From the NCBI GenBank assembly GCA_031424495.1, contig JANPHP010000343.1, forward strand, positions 1 through 64,000: DNA of 64,000 bases, read 5' to 3'. The position numbers were made by a program, and so were the translations under genes. The notes below the pieces were generated by a model, which did no database searches, had not been told where the DNA came from, and saw only the letters and a list, made by a program, of their open reading frames with translations. Of the stretch, positions 35,770 through 42,599 are shown in pieces. Within the stretch, counting starts at the first letter, position 1. Every line of letters begins with the position of its first letter. The DNA comes from JADKCL01 sp031424495. Lineage in GTDB: Bacteria; Bacteroidota; Bacteroidia; J057; JADKCL01.

Positions 35770-36873
35770 TCAAGCCTCGGATTTGGGCCAAGTGAACCAG
35801 AAGGCTGCTCCATGGCCGAGCGATGACTCCACCCAGATTTTGTGGCCTGCATCCTCGACGATGCGCTTGACAATCGACAGGCCTATGCCCGGCGTGTCGT
35901 CATCGTCCTTGCTTTTGAGCGTCTGAAAAATCTCGAAAATGCGTTCGTGGTGGATGGGATCGATACCTAGGCCATTGTCAATCACCCCAAACTTGTAGTG
36001 CTGCCCCATATCTACAAAGCGCACTTCGATCTGACAATTTGCTTGGTTGTTGTGCTTGCAGGCGTTGATGAGCAGGTTGGAAAAGACTTGGTAAAGAGCA
36101 GTACGGGATGAGTGCACCGTCGGCAAATCGGTGGGCAAATGTATCTCGCAGTGATTGGGGTTGATGAGTGTCTCCTGAATTTCCAGCAACAAGCTCCTTA
36201 GACCGATCTCTTCCTGTGACTGCCCCTCATAACCCGCCCGATGGTAACGAAAGATGCCATCGATCAGGCCCTCCATGCGCTGCACCCGGCTGTGCATGAG
36301 GCGGATGAATTTTGGCAATTCCTGCAAGTCTCCCGCTTCAAAAGCTTCACTGATCCATGTCGCCAGGTTGCCGATGGTGCGCAAGGGTGCCTTGAGGTCG
36401 TGGGAAACGATATAGGAAAACCGTTGCAGGGCTTGGTGGGCCTCTTCCAGCTGCTGCGTGTACTCCCTGAGCGTCTGCTCCTGCTCGGTCATGTGCTCCA
36501 AGCCGATGTGGATCTCGTTGCGATCTTGCTGTATGTGGCGCAGCCGTTCAGAAGGCATGTCTTCATGGTTCATCAACCACAAAATACCCTCGACTCCCTC
36601 TTGGGCCCAGAGATCGATGCTCAGCAAATATTCCTTGTCGTCATAAGGAAAGGCGAGCATGGGTAGGTGAATGTGGGGATCGCCAGGTTGCAATTGCAGG
36701 ATGGTTTGCTCCAAGCCTTGAAACATGAAAAACAAGGACAATACCTCTTGACCCGCGTGCTGCATGAGGGGCATGATGCTGTCGCAGCTCGCCGTCAAAT
36801 GACCCGTGCGGTCAATGACCACCAATTGATGTCGGCGAGCGACAATCTCATTTTTGAGCGTGGTGATGTTCAT
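35770..36873 (-). CDS. Cytosolic PAS-like sensor histidine kinase of the GTPase module
   Basis: 367 residues with no membrane segment. Residues 1-~115 form a PAS-like sensor (VVIDRTGHLTASCDSIM, YLLSIDLWAQEGVEGILWLM). A coiled linker (RNEIHIGLEHMTEQEQTLRE then YTQQLEEAHQALQ) leads to the HisKA domain with RFSYIVSHDLKAPLRTIGNL (phospho-acceptor His158). HATPase_c follows: N box FSNLLINACKHNNQ, G1 DNGLGIDPI, and G2 PGIGLSIVKRIVEDAGHKIW. No receiver domain is fused and no response regulator is adjacent. The ATG overlaps the GTPase stop (ATGA), so the kinase is translationally coupled to the GTPase and probably takes input from it or feeds back on it. Confidence 0.95.
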   Translation of the reverse strand: MNITTLKNEIVARRHQLVVIDRTGHLTASCDSIMPLMQHAGQEVLSLFFMFQGLEQTILQLQPGDPHIHLPMLAFPYDDKEYLLSIDLWAQEGVEGILWLMNHEDMPSERLRHIQQDRNEIHIGLEHMTEQEQTLREYTQQLEEAHQALQRFSYIVSHDLKAPLRTIGNLATWISEAFEAGDLQELPKFIRLMHSRVQRMEGLIDGIFRYHRAGYEGQSQEEIGLRSLLLEIQETLINPNHCEIHLPTDLPTVHSSRTALYQVFSNLLINACKHNNQANCQIEVRFVDMGQHYKFGVIDNGLGIDPIHHERIFEIFQTLKSKDDDDTPGIGLSIVKRIVEDAGHKIWVESSLGHGAAFWFTWPKSEA

Positions 36874-37358
36874 GATAGCATGCCTAGGCCGAGTGCAATG
36901 AATAATTCCTCGACATTTTCGCCCGTTTTTGCGCTGCTCAGATAGTCATAGTGGCCGCGAAACCGCTCCCGAAAGTCGCGCAGTTGCACCTCGTCGATGA
37001 GGTCACGCTTGTTGCCGATGATGCGCACGGTTGCCGTCGGCAATCGCTCGACAAAGTACTGCAATTCTGCCTCGATCGCCTCCCAAGTTGCAGGCCGCGT
37101 GAGGTCAAACACGTAGACGATGCCGTGTGCCCCCGCAAAATAAGAAGGGGGCAAGTGTTGTTGGGACTTGCCGCCCTCGATGTCCCAAAGGATCATCGTG
37201 AGGTGATGGTCACCGATGATCACTTCTTTTTTGTCGATCTTCACCCCGATCGTCGTCTGGTATTCCTCAGAGAATTTTTGCACGACAAACCGCTTGACGA
37301 GCGAAGTCTTGCCGACGCCAAAATGGCCCAAGAGGATGACTTTCTTACTGATTTTCAT
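36870..37358 (-). CDS. Ras/Rab-like small GTPase (prokaryotic Rup-type)
   Basis: 162 residues, a minimal Ras-fold domain. G1 is GHFGVGKTSL at 11-20. The switch I region holds EEYQTTIGVKIDKKEV (Thr36 as the likely G2 Thr). G3 is LWDIEGGKSQ at 58-66, G4 NKRD at 116-119 and G5 SSAK at 141-144. Where Ras has DxxGQ, this protein has DIEGG, so the catalytic glutamine is replaced by glycine and intrinsic hydrolysis may be slow. No prenylation cysteine is present. The start overlaps the 3' end of the roadblock/longin-like gene by 14 bases, and its stop overlaps the kinase start. It is the predicted switch of the module. Confidence 0.95.
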   Translation of the reverse strand: MKISKKVILLGHFGVGKTSLVKRFVVQKFSEEYQTTIGVKIDKKEVIIGDHHLTMILWDIEGGKSQQHLPPSYFAGAHGIVYVFDLTRPATWEAIEAELQYFVERLPTATVRIIGNKRDLIDEVQLRDFRERFRGHYDYLSSAKTGENVEELFIALGLGMLS

Positions 37359-38205
37359 GGATGATGGACGCTAGGTGTACCTGCAGGGCTTTCGAATTAT
37401 TGATGACCAATTCTTCCGTGATCTGATCCTTGGTTACGATCTTGTGCTGCTCTGCAAAATGCAAGAGCATGTCGGTGAGGAGCAGTTTGAATTCTGAATT
37501 GACCGAGCCCGACACCACGACCGCAATGTAATAGGTGTGAAAATTGTTGAGCACGATCTTGTAGGAGTCATATTCGATGGTCTCCAAGGCCTGCTCTCCC
37601 TTGCTGAAGGCGTGTTCGACAAATGACTTGATGGCTGTGAGCATGCCAGCGATCATGTCGCGATCGGCGAGCTCGTTTCGCGACCATGACCCGGCGAGTA
37701 AACCGCTCGCATTGTCGATGATGAAAACCTCCTCGACCCGTGTGCGCATCAAGTCTTGCACCATGCGGTCCTTTTCCGATTCACCCTTGAACCAACCCTT
37801 GAACCGGCGCAGCCAAGCCTGCCAGGAAAACGTTTGGTTGATCTGCTGATCGATGCGCTCGGTGAGGGCCTCGATCTCCTTGGCCACAAACTTGCGAATG
37901 AGCTTGCCGATGATCGGGTACAAGGCATCGACCATCTCGTCTTGCGACTCCGCGATCTGTCGCTTGATCGTGCTGCTGAGCACCGGTCCAAACAACTCCG
38001 GAAAATTTTCCTGCAAATATTTGACCTTGTCCTCGATGAATGGGCTCACCCGCGCTTGGATCTCGGCGGGGGAGACGAGTTGCTGGCGCAAGCCGTCGAT
38101 CTCTTCCTTGATCTGCGTAGACAACGCGCGATCATCCTCCAGCAACAATTGCTGTAGGCGTTGGAAGCGCTCTTGCGTCTTCAGATCGTGCTCAGTCTCG
38201 TTCAA
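37345..38205 (-). CDS. Protein with N-terminal helical region and C-terminal roadblock/longin-like domain
   Basis: 286 residues. An in-frame TAA lies three codons upstream, so the start is the TTG at 38205 or downstream. Residues 1-~160 are helical (QRLQQLLLEDDRALSTQIKE; QIAESQDEMVDALYPIIGKL), then a short basic segment (WLRRFKGWFKGESEKDR). Residues ~168-275 (VEEVFIIDNASGLLAGSWSR, MIAGMLTAIKSFVEHAFSKG, TYYIAVVVSGSVNSEFKLLL) have the strand-strand-helix-strand pattern of roadblock/longin modules. From memory, this whole arrangement resembles the N-terminal part of cyanobacterial 'OmpA-family' proteins, but the transmembrane and OmpA parts are absent. It overlaps the GTPase gene and is a likely GAP, GEF or effector. 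Confidence 0.82.
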   Translation of the reverse strand: MNETEHDLKTQERFQRLQQLLLEDDRALSTQIKEEIDGLRQQLVSPAEIQARVSPFIEDKVKYLQENFPELFGPVLSSTIKRQIAESQDEMVDALYPIIGKLIRKFVAKEIEALTERIDQQINQTFSWQAWLRRFKGWFKGESEKDRMVQDLMRTRVEEVFIIDNASGLLAGSWSRNELADRDMIAGMLTAIKSFVEHAFSKGEQALETIEYDSYKIVLNNFHTYYIAVVVSGSVNSEFKLLLTDMLLHFAEQHKIVTKDQITEELVINNSKALQVHLASIIHENQ

Positions 38206-38223
38206 TGCGGGTTAATGATAGGC

Positions 38224-38631
38224 TTATTCCTGCAGCGAGCGACCCAGGGCCTCCAGAGCCTGCCCGAGTTTGAAGCGGTCTGCCTTGTGGTGATCCACGC
38301 GGTCGATCTCCGATTTGAGATCCATCTCGACTTCGTCGAGCTTGTGGTTGAGCGTGCGATCCAAGTCTTTGATCACGGCGCTCAGATGATCGTCGAGGGT
38401 CGCGATCTTGTTTTCAAACTTCTCGTCGAGTTGCGCCAGCTTCTGGGCATATTTCTCGTCGAGTTCTTTGAGGGAAAGCCGCAAGGCGGCATAGTCCTCG
38501 CCAAAGATGATGTCCTTGATCGCCTCGATCTTGGAGTTGTAGTGCGATGTGGAGACCGTTGGTTCCACGGGTGGTTGCGGCTCAGGAGCCTGCTTTTTCA
38601 CCTCTTGCTTTTTTTCTTCCTGCTTTGCCAT
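38224..38631 (-). CDS. Coiled-coil protein of the GTPase module
   Basis: 135 residues. A Lys/Gln/Pro/Glu-rich disordered N-terminus (MAKQEEKKQEVKKQAPEPQP) is followed by a short conserved-looking motif (IEAIKDIIFGEDYAALRLSL) and then a long heptad-repeat coiled coil (KELDEKYAQKLAQLDEKFEN, ATLDDHLSAVIKDLDRTLNH, KLDEVEMDLKSEIDRVDHHK). The motif resembles the start of cyanobacterial OmpA-family proteins ('LrsiLlG.eq..l..L...l'), as if a protein that is one chain elsewhere is split into two genes here. It lies 18 bp upstream of the roadblock/longin-like gene. It is predicted to be a scaffold. Confidence 0.8.
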   Translation of the reverse strand: MAKQEEKKQEVKKQAPEPQPPVEPTVSTSHYNSKIEAIKDIIFGEDYAALRLSLKELDEKYAQKLAQLDEKFENKIATLDDHLSAVIKDLDRTLNHKLDEVEMDLKSEIDRVDHHKADRFKLGQALEALGRSLQE

Positions 38632-38644
38632 CGGGTTTCGACAA

Positions 38645-39295
38645 TTAGTGGGTTTTGAGTGGAGCTTTTTGGGAAAGTATGCTCAGGGTATGCAGATCGG
38701 CGACCCCTGATGCAAACAATTGTTCTTTGACTTGGAATGCTTTCACAGCCGCTTCGGTTTCCAGCATGTAATAGCCGTCGGTAGGGATCGCATAGGCAAG
38801 GGAGAGCAATTGCCGCTGCAGCAACAGCACGCCTGCAGTGCGGTCACCCTTGGTGAGCATGGGCGCACCATAGGTATGCATCGCAAGTGCATCATTGAGG
38901 CTGATGTCGGCAGTTTCCATGTACTTGATTTCGACGTTGGTGAGGCCCTGTGCCTTGAGGTTTTTGGATCTGCTCAGGCGATTGCCGAGCGAGTCGGTAT
39001 AGGCTTTCAGGCTATTGTAGTGCAGCGTGGCGGCTTGTGAAGCGGCATCGTCGCTCGTGGGAAATCGCACGTCGAGGCCGCGCTCTTGCCACATTTCGCG
39101 AGCGAATGAACCTACGGCATAGCCCGTTGCATAATAATCCTTAATCGCTTTCTGATCATGGTAATCAGCATCGACATCCACACGAAAGCTGTATTCGTAA
39201 TCTGCAGGCGGGTTCAGGCGCCTGAGTTTGTATGCCATCACAATGACAGCGATGCACAAGGCAGCAATTGCCGAGGCAAATAGTATTTTCTTCAT
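38645..39295 (-). CDS. Membrane-anchored protein with PG-binding-like C-terminal domain
   Basis: 216 residues from the ATG at 39295. An N-terminal signal anchor (MKKILFASAIAALCIAVIVM) is followed by an alpha/beta domain (YEYSFRVDVDADYHDQKAIK, DVRFPTSDDAASQAATLHYN). Near the C-terminus, VLLLQRQLLSLAYAIPTDGY then YMLETEAAVKAFQVKEQLFA looks like a peptidoglycan_binding_1 repeat ('vk.lQ..L...gy...dG.fg..T..Av..FQ'). It is probably periplasmic. It lies 13 bp upstream of the coiled-coil gene in the same direction and is likely the first gene of the GTPase operon, giving it an envelope connection. Confidence 0.8.
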   Translation of the reverse strand: MKKILFASAIAALCIAVIVMAYKLRRLNPPADYEYSFRVDVDADYHDQKAIKDYYATGYAVGSFAREMWQERGLDVRFPTSDDAASQAATLHYNSLKAYTDSLGNRLSRSKNLKAQGLTNVEIKYMETADISLNDALAMHTYGAPMLTKGDRTAGVLLLQRQLLSLAYAIPTDGYYMLETEAAVKAFQVKEQLFASGVADLHTLSILSQKAPLKTH

Positions 39296-39595
39296 CGGGG
39301 TACCCAAAATTTACCAAACACCGAGCCTTCGATTCCGACGATTTCAAGAATCGACAGGGAATTCAGCCAAAATCACGGACTAAGGTAGCGACTTCGCATC
39401 AATTTTCATGGAAATGCACGGAAAATGTCATGCAAGCATTGCTCGTGCAGCCCTCATCGCGCCTACAAGTGGCATGTGCTGCGTGGCTTTTCCCGAGATT
39501 CGAATTGTCATAAGTGATAAAAGAAACCTACGGCTGGGTGAGAATGCCTTAATTTGCATTCCGATTCCAATTATTCATCCCAAAATTCATGCACG
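39296..39595. other. Intergenic region upstream of the GTPase operon
   Basis: About 300 bp, AT-rich, without a convincing frame. It presumably carries the operon promoter reading leftward. On the minus strand, TAAATTTTG near 39310-39320 differs from the TAnnTTTG box by one extra base, so I did not call it. Confidence 0.4.
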
Positions 39596-39604
39596 ATGGG
39601 ACTC

Positions 39605-39730
39605 ATGGATCCGTCTGAAGACGACCAAGGATACGAGAAAAAGCCGCGGTTTTTGCAAGATTTTGCGGTTGTATTCATTTTTTTGGCTGCAGGTTTGATC
39701 TATTTGCTACTGGAGTGGCTGGTATTTTGA
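39605..39730 (+). CDS. Putative 41-residue single-TM membrane protein
   Basis: A short frame from the ATG at 39605 (another ATG three codons earlier at 39596) encodes an acidic/basic N-terminus MDPSEDDQGYEKKPRFLQDF followed by one hydrophobic helix AVVFIFLAAGLIYLLLEWLV and F, then TGA. The strict split into a charged N-terminus and a membrane helix is unlikely by chance, but there is no homology evidence and no clear ribosome-binding site. It lies alone in a 500-bp gap, 67 bp before the barrel gene at 39798. Function unknown. Confidence 0.5.
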   Translation: MDPSEDDQGYEKKPRFLQDFAVVFIFLAAGLIYLLLEWLVF

Positions 39731-39784
39731 GGCAGAGTAGAGCATGATGATGTACAGGGATATGCAATTCTCTCGACCAAGCAT

Positions 39785-39792
39785 TATATTTG
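39785..39792 (+). promoter_or_regulatory. Candidate -7 box (TATATTTG) before the barrel gene
   Basis: Exact TAnnTTTG match ending five bases before the ATG at 39798, so the transcript would be leaderless or nearly so. No TTG at -33. Tentative. Confidence 0.25.
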
Positions 39793-39797
39793 GGTGA

Positions 39798-40505
39798 ATG
39801 AAAAAGTTTTTCGCTATTTCCTTGTTGCTGTTGCTTGGCTGCACCCTCGGTGCTCAGCAGCCCGCCCAAAAGCCTTTGCGTTTGGGCTTGGGGTTGATGG
39901 GCACTTCTTATGTAGGTGACCTCAACACGCAAGGCGGATCGTGGGAGCGGTTTTCAGCTGGTGCCAACTTGTCCCTGCAATTTGCCTCAGACCACCTGCT
40001 GTCGCCCCAACTCAATGCTGGGTTTGGAAAATTTCTCGCCCAAGACCGCGACATTGCCGCCGTCGAAGGCGTGCAACCCAACACCTTTGTCCAAACGACC
40101 TTTTTCTGCGTGGATTTGCGGCTCAAGGCCCGCTTTTTACGCGAAAAAGCAGTGCATCCCTACCTGAGTGCCGGCATCGGCTTGGTAGGCTTTACCCCGC
40201 GTGATACAGATGGCTATAACCTGATCGACAATTTTGCCTCCCGCAACGTCGGGGAAACTTTTGGCTCGATGACAGCGGGCTTTCCCTTGAGTACCGGCCT
40301 TGAGGTGCAGATGAGCAGCATACTTCATTTGGGTCTGGAGTACACCTATCGCCCAACGGCTAGCGACTACCTCGACAACATCGGGCAGCTCGGCCCGCGC
40401 AAAGGTAAAGACAAGCTGCAAGCACTGCTGCTCACGCTCTACATTACCTTTGACCCCGACGCAGCCCGCAGCAACAACGGATTGCGTGGACGGGACCGGA
40501 ACTAA
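39798..40505 (+). CDS. Outer-membrane beta-barrel protein
   Basis: 235 residues. Signal peptide MKKFFAISLLLLLGCTLGAQ; the Cys at residue 15 is inside the hydrophobic core rather than at a clear lipobox. The mature sequence alternates in barrel fashion: LRLGLGLMGTSYVGDLNTQG, ERFSAGANLSLQFASDHLLS, LSAGIGLVGFTPRDTDGYNL, HLGLEYTYRPTASDYLDNIG, and a final strand LQALLLTLYITFDPD before a basic tail. The pattern resembles small OmpW/PorT-type eight-stranded barrels. It is followed by the inverted-repeat element at 40515. Confidence 0.82.
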   Translation: MKKFFAISLLLLLGCTLGAQQPAQKPLRLGLGLMGTSYVGDLNTQGGSWERFSAGANLSLQFASDHLLSPQLNAGFGKFLAQDRDIAAVEGVQPNTFVQTTFFCVDLRLKARFLREKAVHPYLSAGIGLVGFTPRDTDGYNLIDNFASRNVGETFGSMTAGFPLSTGLEVQMSSILHLGLEYTYRPTASDYLDNIGQLGPRKGKDKLQALLLTLYITFDPDAARSNNGLRGRDRN

Positions 40506-40514
40506 GGAATGAAA

Positions 40515-40672
40515 TTTCAATAAGTTCCAACATTATGCTTGTCTTTTTGGCCCCTGACTGCGTTGCAAATTGGGTCCGTCCCGGCGTCGGGACGAACCCA
40601 ATTTGCGCCTTGCCAGCAGCGATGAGAAGCATCGCCAAAAAGCCGGCGCATAAAAATTGGAACTTATTGAAA
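40515..40672. repeat. 158-bp element with 16-bp perfect terminal inverted repeats (MITE-like)
   Basis: Left end TTTCAATAAGTTCCAA (40515-40530) and right end TTGGAACTTATTGAAA (40657-40672) are perfect inverted copies. Further in, TTATGC...CTTTTTGGC (40533-40551) pairs imperfectly with GCCAAAAAG...GCATAA (40634-40653). At the centre, GCAAATTGGGTCCGTCCCG (40565-40583) pairs with CGGGACGAACCCAATTTGC (40588-40606) with one mismatch and loop GCGT. No frame is present. It lies ten bases after the barrel gene and may double as a terminator. A non-autonomous transposable element or a dispersed palindromic repeat are the likely identities. Confidence 0.78.
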
Positions 40673-40687
40673 AACTATTCCTAGGCC

Positions 40688-41272
40688 TCAAGAACGCTGC
40701 GCAGCGCCATAAGCCTCAAGCACTTCACACATTTGGTTGTAAAAAGCCTCCCCAAACTTGCGGGTGAGCGGCGCTTTCAAAAACTTGTAAAGCGGCACTT
40801 TGAGGGAAACGCCGAGCTTGCAGGCAGGTGAGCAGATTTGCCAGCGCTCATAATTGATCGCCTGCATCTCCATCATGCGCATGTCTTTGAGCCGCACGGG
40901 ATAGAGGTGGCAACTGATTGGCTTTTGAAAGGGAATTTTGCCATCCTTCCAAGCCATCTCGATGCCACAGAGGGCTTTTTTGTCTTGAAAAACGACAAAT
41001 GCACACTCCCGGCCATTGAGCAGCGAGGTGCTGTGGCGACCGTCTCCATCCGTCACGTAAGGCCCGTTTTCTGCCAAAGTCTTTTGCGATGCCATGCTCA
41101 AATAGGGCATGACCAATGGCAGCACCTCATCCATCGTGGACAGTTCGTCGGCATCGAGCGGGGCACCGACGTCGCCCTCGACGCAACAAGCGCCTTTGCA
41201 AGCCTCAAGGTCGCAAACGAAATGTATGCGCAACAGGTCTTCGCTGACCAATTTGTCGTCGATAGCAATCAT
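40688..41272 (-). CDS. DUF3109 family protein (Cys-rich, YkgJ-like)
   Basis: 194 residues, cytoplasmic. The N-terminus reads MIAIDDKLVSEDLLRIHFVC then DLEACKGACCVEGDVGAPLD, with cysteines in the C-x4-C-x3-CC arrangement of DUF3109. Further cysteines follow in GRECAFVVFQDKKALCGIEM, PISCHLYPVRL and QICSPACKLG, together enough for a zinc or iron-sulfur site as in the related YkgJ family. Function unknown in Bacteroidota. Its start overlaps the amidohydrolase stop by four bases, so the pair forms an operon. Confidence 0.9.
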   Translation of the reverse strand: MIAIDDKLVSEDLLRIHFVCDLEACKGACCVEGDVGAPLDADELSTMDEVLPLVMPYLSMASQKTLAENGPYVTDGDGRHSTSLLNGRECAFVVFQDKKALCGIEMAWKDGKIPFQKPISCHLYPVRLKDMRMMEMQAINYERWQICSPACKLGVSLKVPLYKFLKAPLTRKFGEAFYNQMCEVLEAYGAAQRS

Positions 41273-42426
41273 GATGTAATAAATTGAATGGAGGGTAATG
41301 GCGGCATCGTCCGCAAAAGGCCTTGAAATTCAGGTAGATGAATGCAAATAGGTCGGAGCCCCGGAGCGATCTCAAAGCGCGAGGCATCGATGCCCAGCGC
41401 GACGGCACCATTGCGGGTAGCCCAGCGCAGCAAGGTTGCTGTCGAAATTTCGCTTTTGGCTTCCAAGAGTTGGGCCTCGGCAAATATGCTGAGGCCTGTA
41501 TTCCCGGCAAGGCTGTCAGTGCCTAGGCCGATGCGATCTGGGTAGGCCGCAAACATGGCCGCATCGGGCAGGCGATCGTGGATGTAGGCATTGGCGCGCG
41601 GACATAGCACAATGTAGGTGCGCGGCCATCCGTCCATGATGTGGGCGAGCTCCTCGGGGCGCAACTCGGTCGCGTGCACGAGCAAGACATTGCAATTTTG
41701 GGGAATGGCCTCCATGACAAAATCCACGACACTATTATATGTGTGCGCTTGAAACACCGCACCGATGCCACGGATGAAGTCCATCAAAGGGCCTTCCAAT
41801 TCCTCAAACAATTGCCGCTCCTCCTGGGACTCGAGCAAGTGTATGCTCTGCGGCCAAGCGCGCCGCTGTGCATATTGCAACAGCTTGTCGCGCAGGGCGA
41901 CCGACATGCTGTAAGGGGCATGTGGCGTGATCGAACTCTGCTTGCCAAAGTCCCGCAGCAGATCCAAGCCTTTGATGAAGATCTCCTCAGCCATGCTGGG
42001 ATTCAGCCCAAATAGCTCAATGAAATTGTGAAATTGAAACTCTGGATGGGCTTGTTTGATCGGCAGACTGCTCAAGCCATTGCAGATGTCGCCGATGGCT
42101 GCAATGCCGCCTTGGCGCATTTCGAGGAGTGCGGCCTCCATGGCGGCAGCTCGTTCTTGATCGCTAAACCCGTCTCGGATTGGTTGTAGGGCACGCACAA
42201 AACCGGCCATGCCTGTGTGCTGCGGTATCAAGCCCTTCAAATGTGAAAGCTCAAGGTGACAGTGTGCATTGACAAAAGCCGGTGTGAGTAGGCCCTGCAA
42301 ATGTGTGGCCCCAGGAGCAAAGCCGGGAGTGATGGACATGACCACTCCATCTTCGTCCAGACTTACGGTCTGGTCCTGCAGCAATTCGATTCCCGTAAAC
42401 AACCAATCACAAGCAAAAGCACGCAT
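41269..42426 (-). CDS. Amidohydrolase-family deaminase/chlorohydrolase-like enzyme
   Basis: 385 residues. Metal-dependent TIM-barrel hydrolase with a short N-terminal beta domain (WLFTGIELLQDQTVSLDEDG). Motifs: LTPAFVNAHCHLELSHLKGL (HxH), SSITPHAPYSMSVALRDKLL with the mid-barrel HAPY His, QSIHLLESQEERQLFEELEG (substrate His/Glu), and RIGLGTDSLAGNTGLSIFAE with the conserved Asp. This layout resembles the TrzN/AtzA/SAH-deaminase and aminofutalosine-deaminase branch; the NAHCHLELSH variant is typical of Bacteroidota. A role in menaquinone (futalosine) synthesis is possible but unproven, since no other mqn genes are here. Confidence 0.88.
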   Translation of the reverse strand: MRAFACDWLFTGIELLQDQTVSLDEDGVVMSITPGFAPGATHLQGLLTPAFVNAHCHLELSHLKGLIPQHTGMAGFVRALQPIRDGFSDQERAAAMEAALLEMRQGGIAAIGDICNGLSSLPIKQAHPEFQFHNFIELFGLNPSMAEEIFIKGLDLLRDFGKQSSITPHAPYSMSVALRDKLLQYAQRRAWPQSIHLLESQEERQLFEELEGPLMDFIRGIGAVFQAHTYNSVVDFVMEAIPQNCNVLLVHATELRPEELAHIMDGWPRTYIVLCPRANAYIHDRLPDAAMFAAYPDRIGLGTDSLAGNTGLSIFAEAQLLEAKSEISTATLLRWATRNGAVALGIDASRFEIAPGLRPICIHLPEFQGLLRTMPPLPSIQFITS

Positions 42427-42557
42427 CCCACAAAGTTAGGGCAGGATTTTTAGGATTACATGATTTTTGCTGGAAGAAGATTTTGGGGATGCGGTCTGGA
42501 TTTGATCCAATTGAAATCAGCTTTGGTTTGCAGGTTGTTGTTTCAATGCATTGCAAC

Positions 42558-42584
42558 AAAAAACCCGCCGTGAGGCGGGTTTTC
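42558..42584 (-). terminator. Intrinsic terminator of the Asp-tail protein gene
   Basis: On the minus strand AAAACCCGCC, loop TCAC, GGCGGGTTTT, then further Ts: a 10-bp perfect stem with T tract, 16 bp after the stop at 42600. Confidence 0.9.
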
Positions 42585-42599
42585 GATATCTATAGCCGA

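Noticed and set aside
39305..39325. Promoter -7 box for the GTPase operon
   Set aside because: Minus-strand TAAATTTTG has one base too many between TA and TTTG and no matching -33 element.
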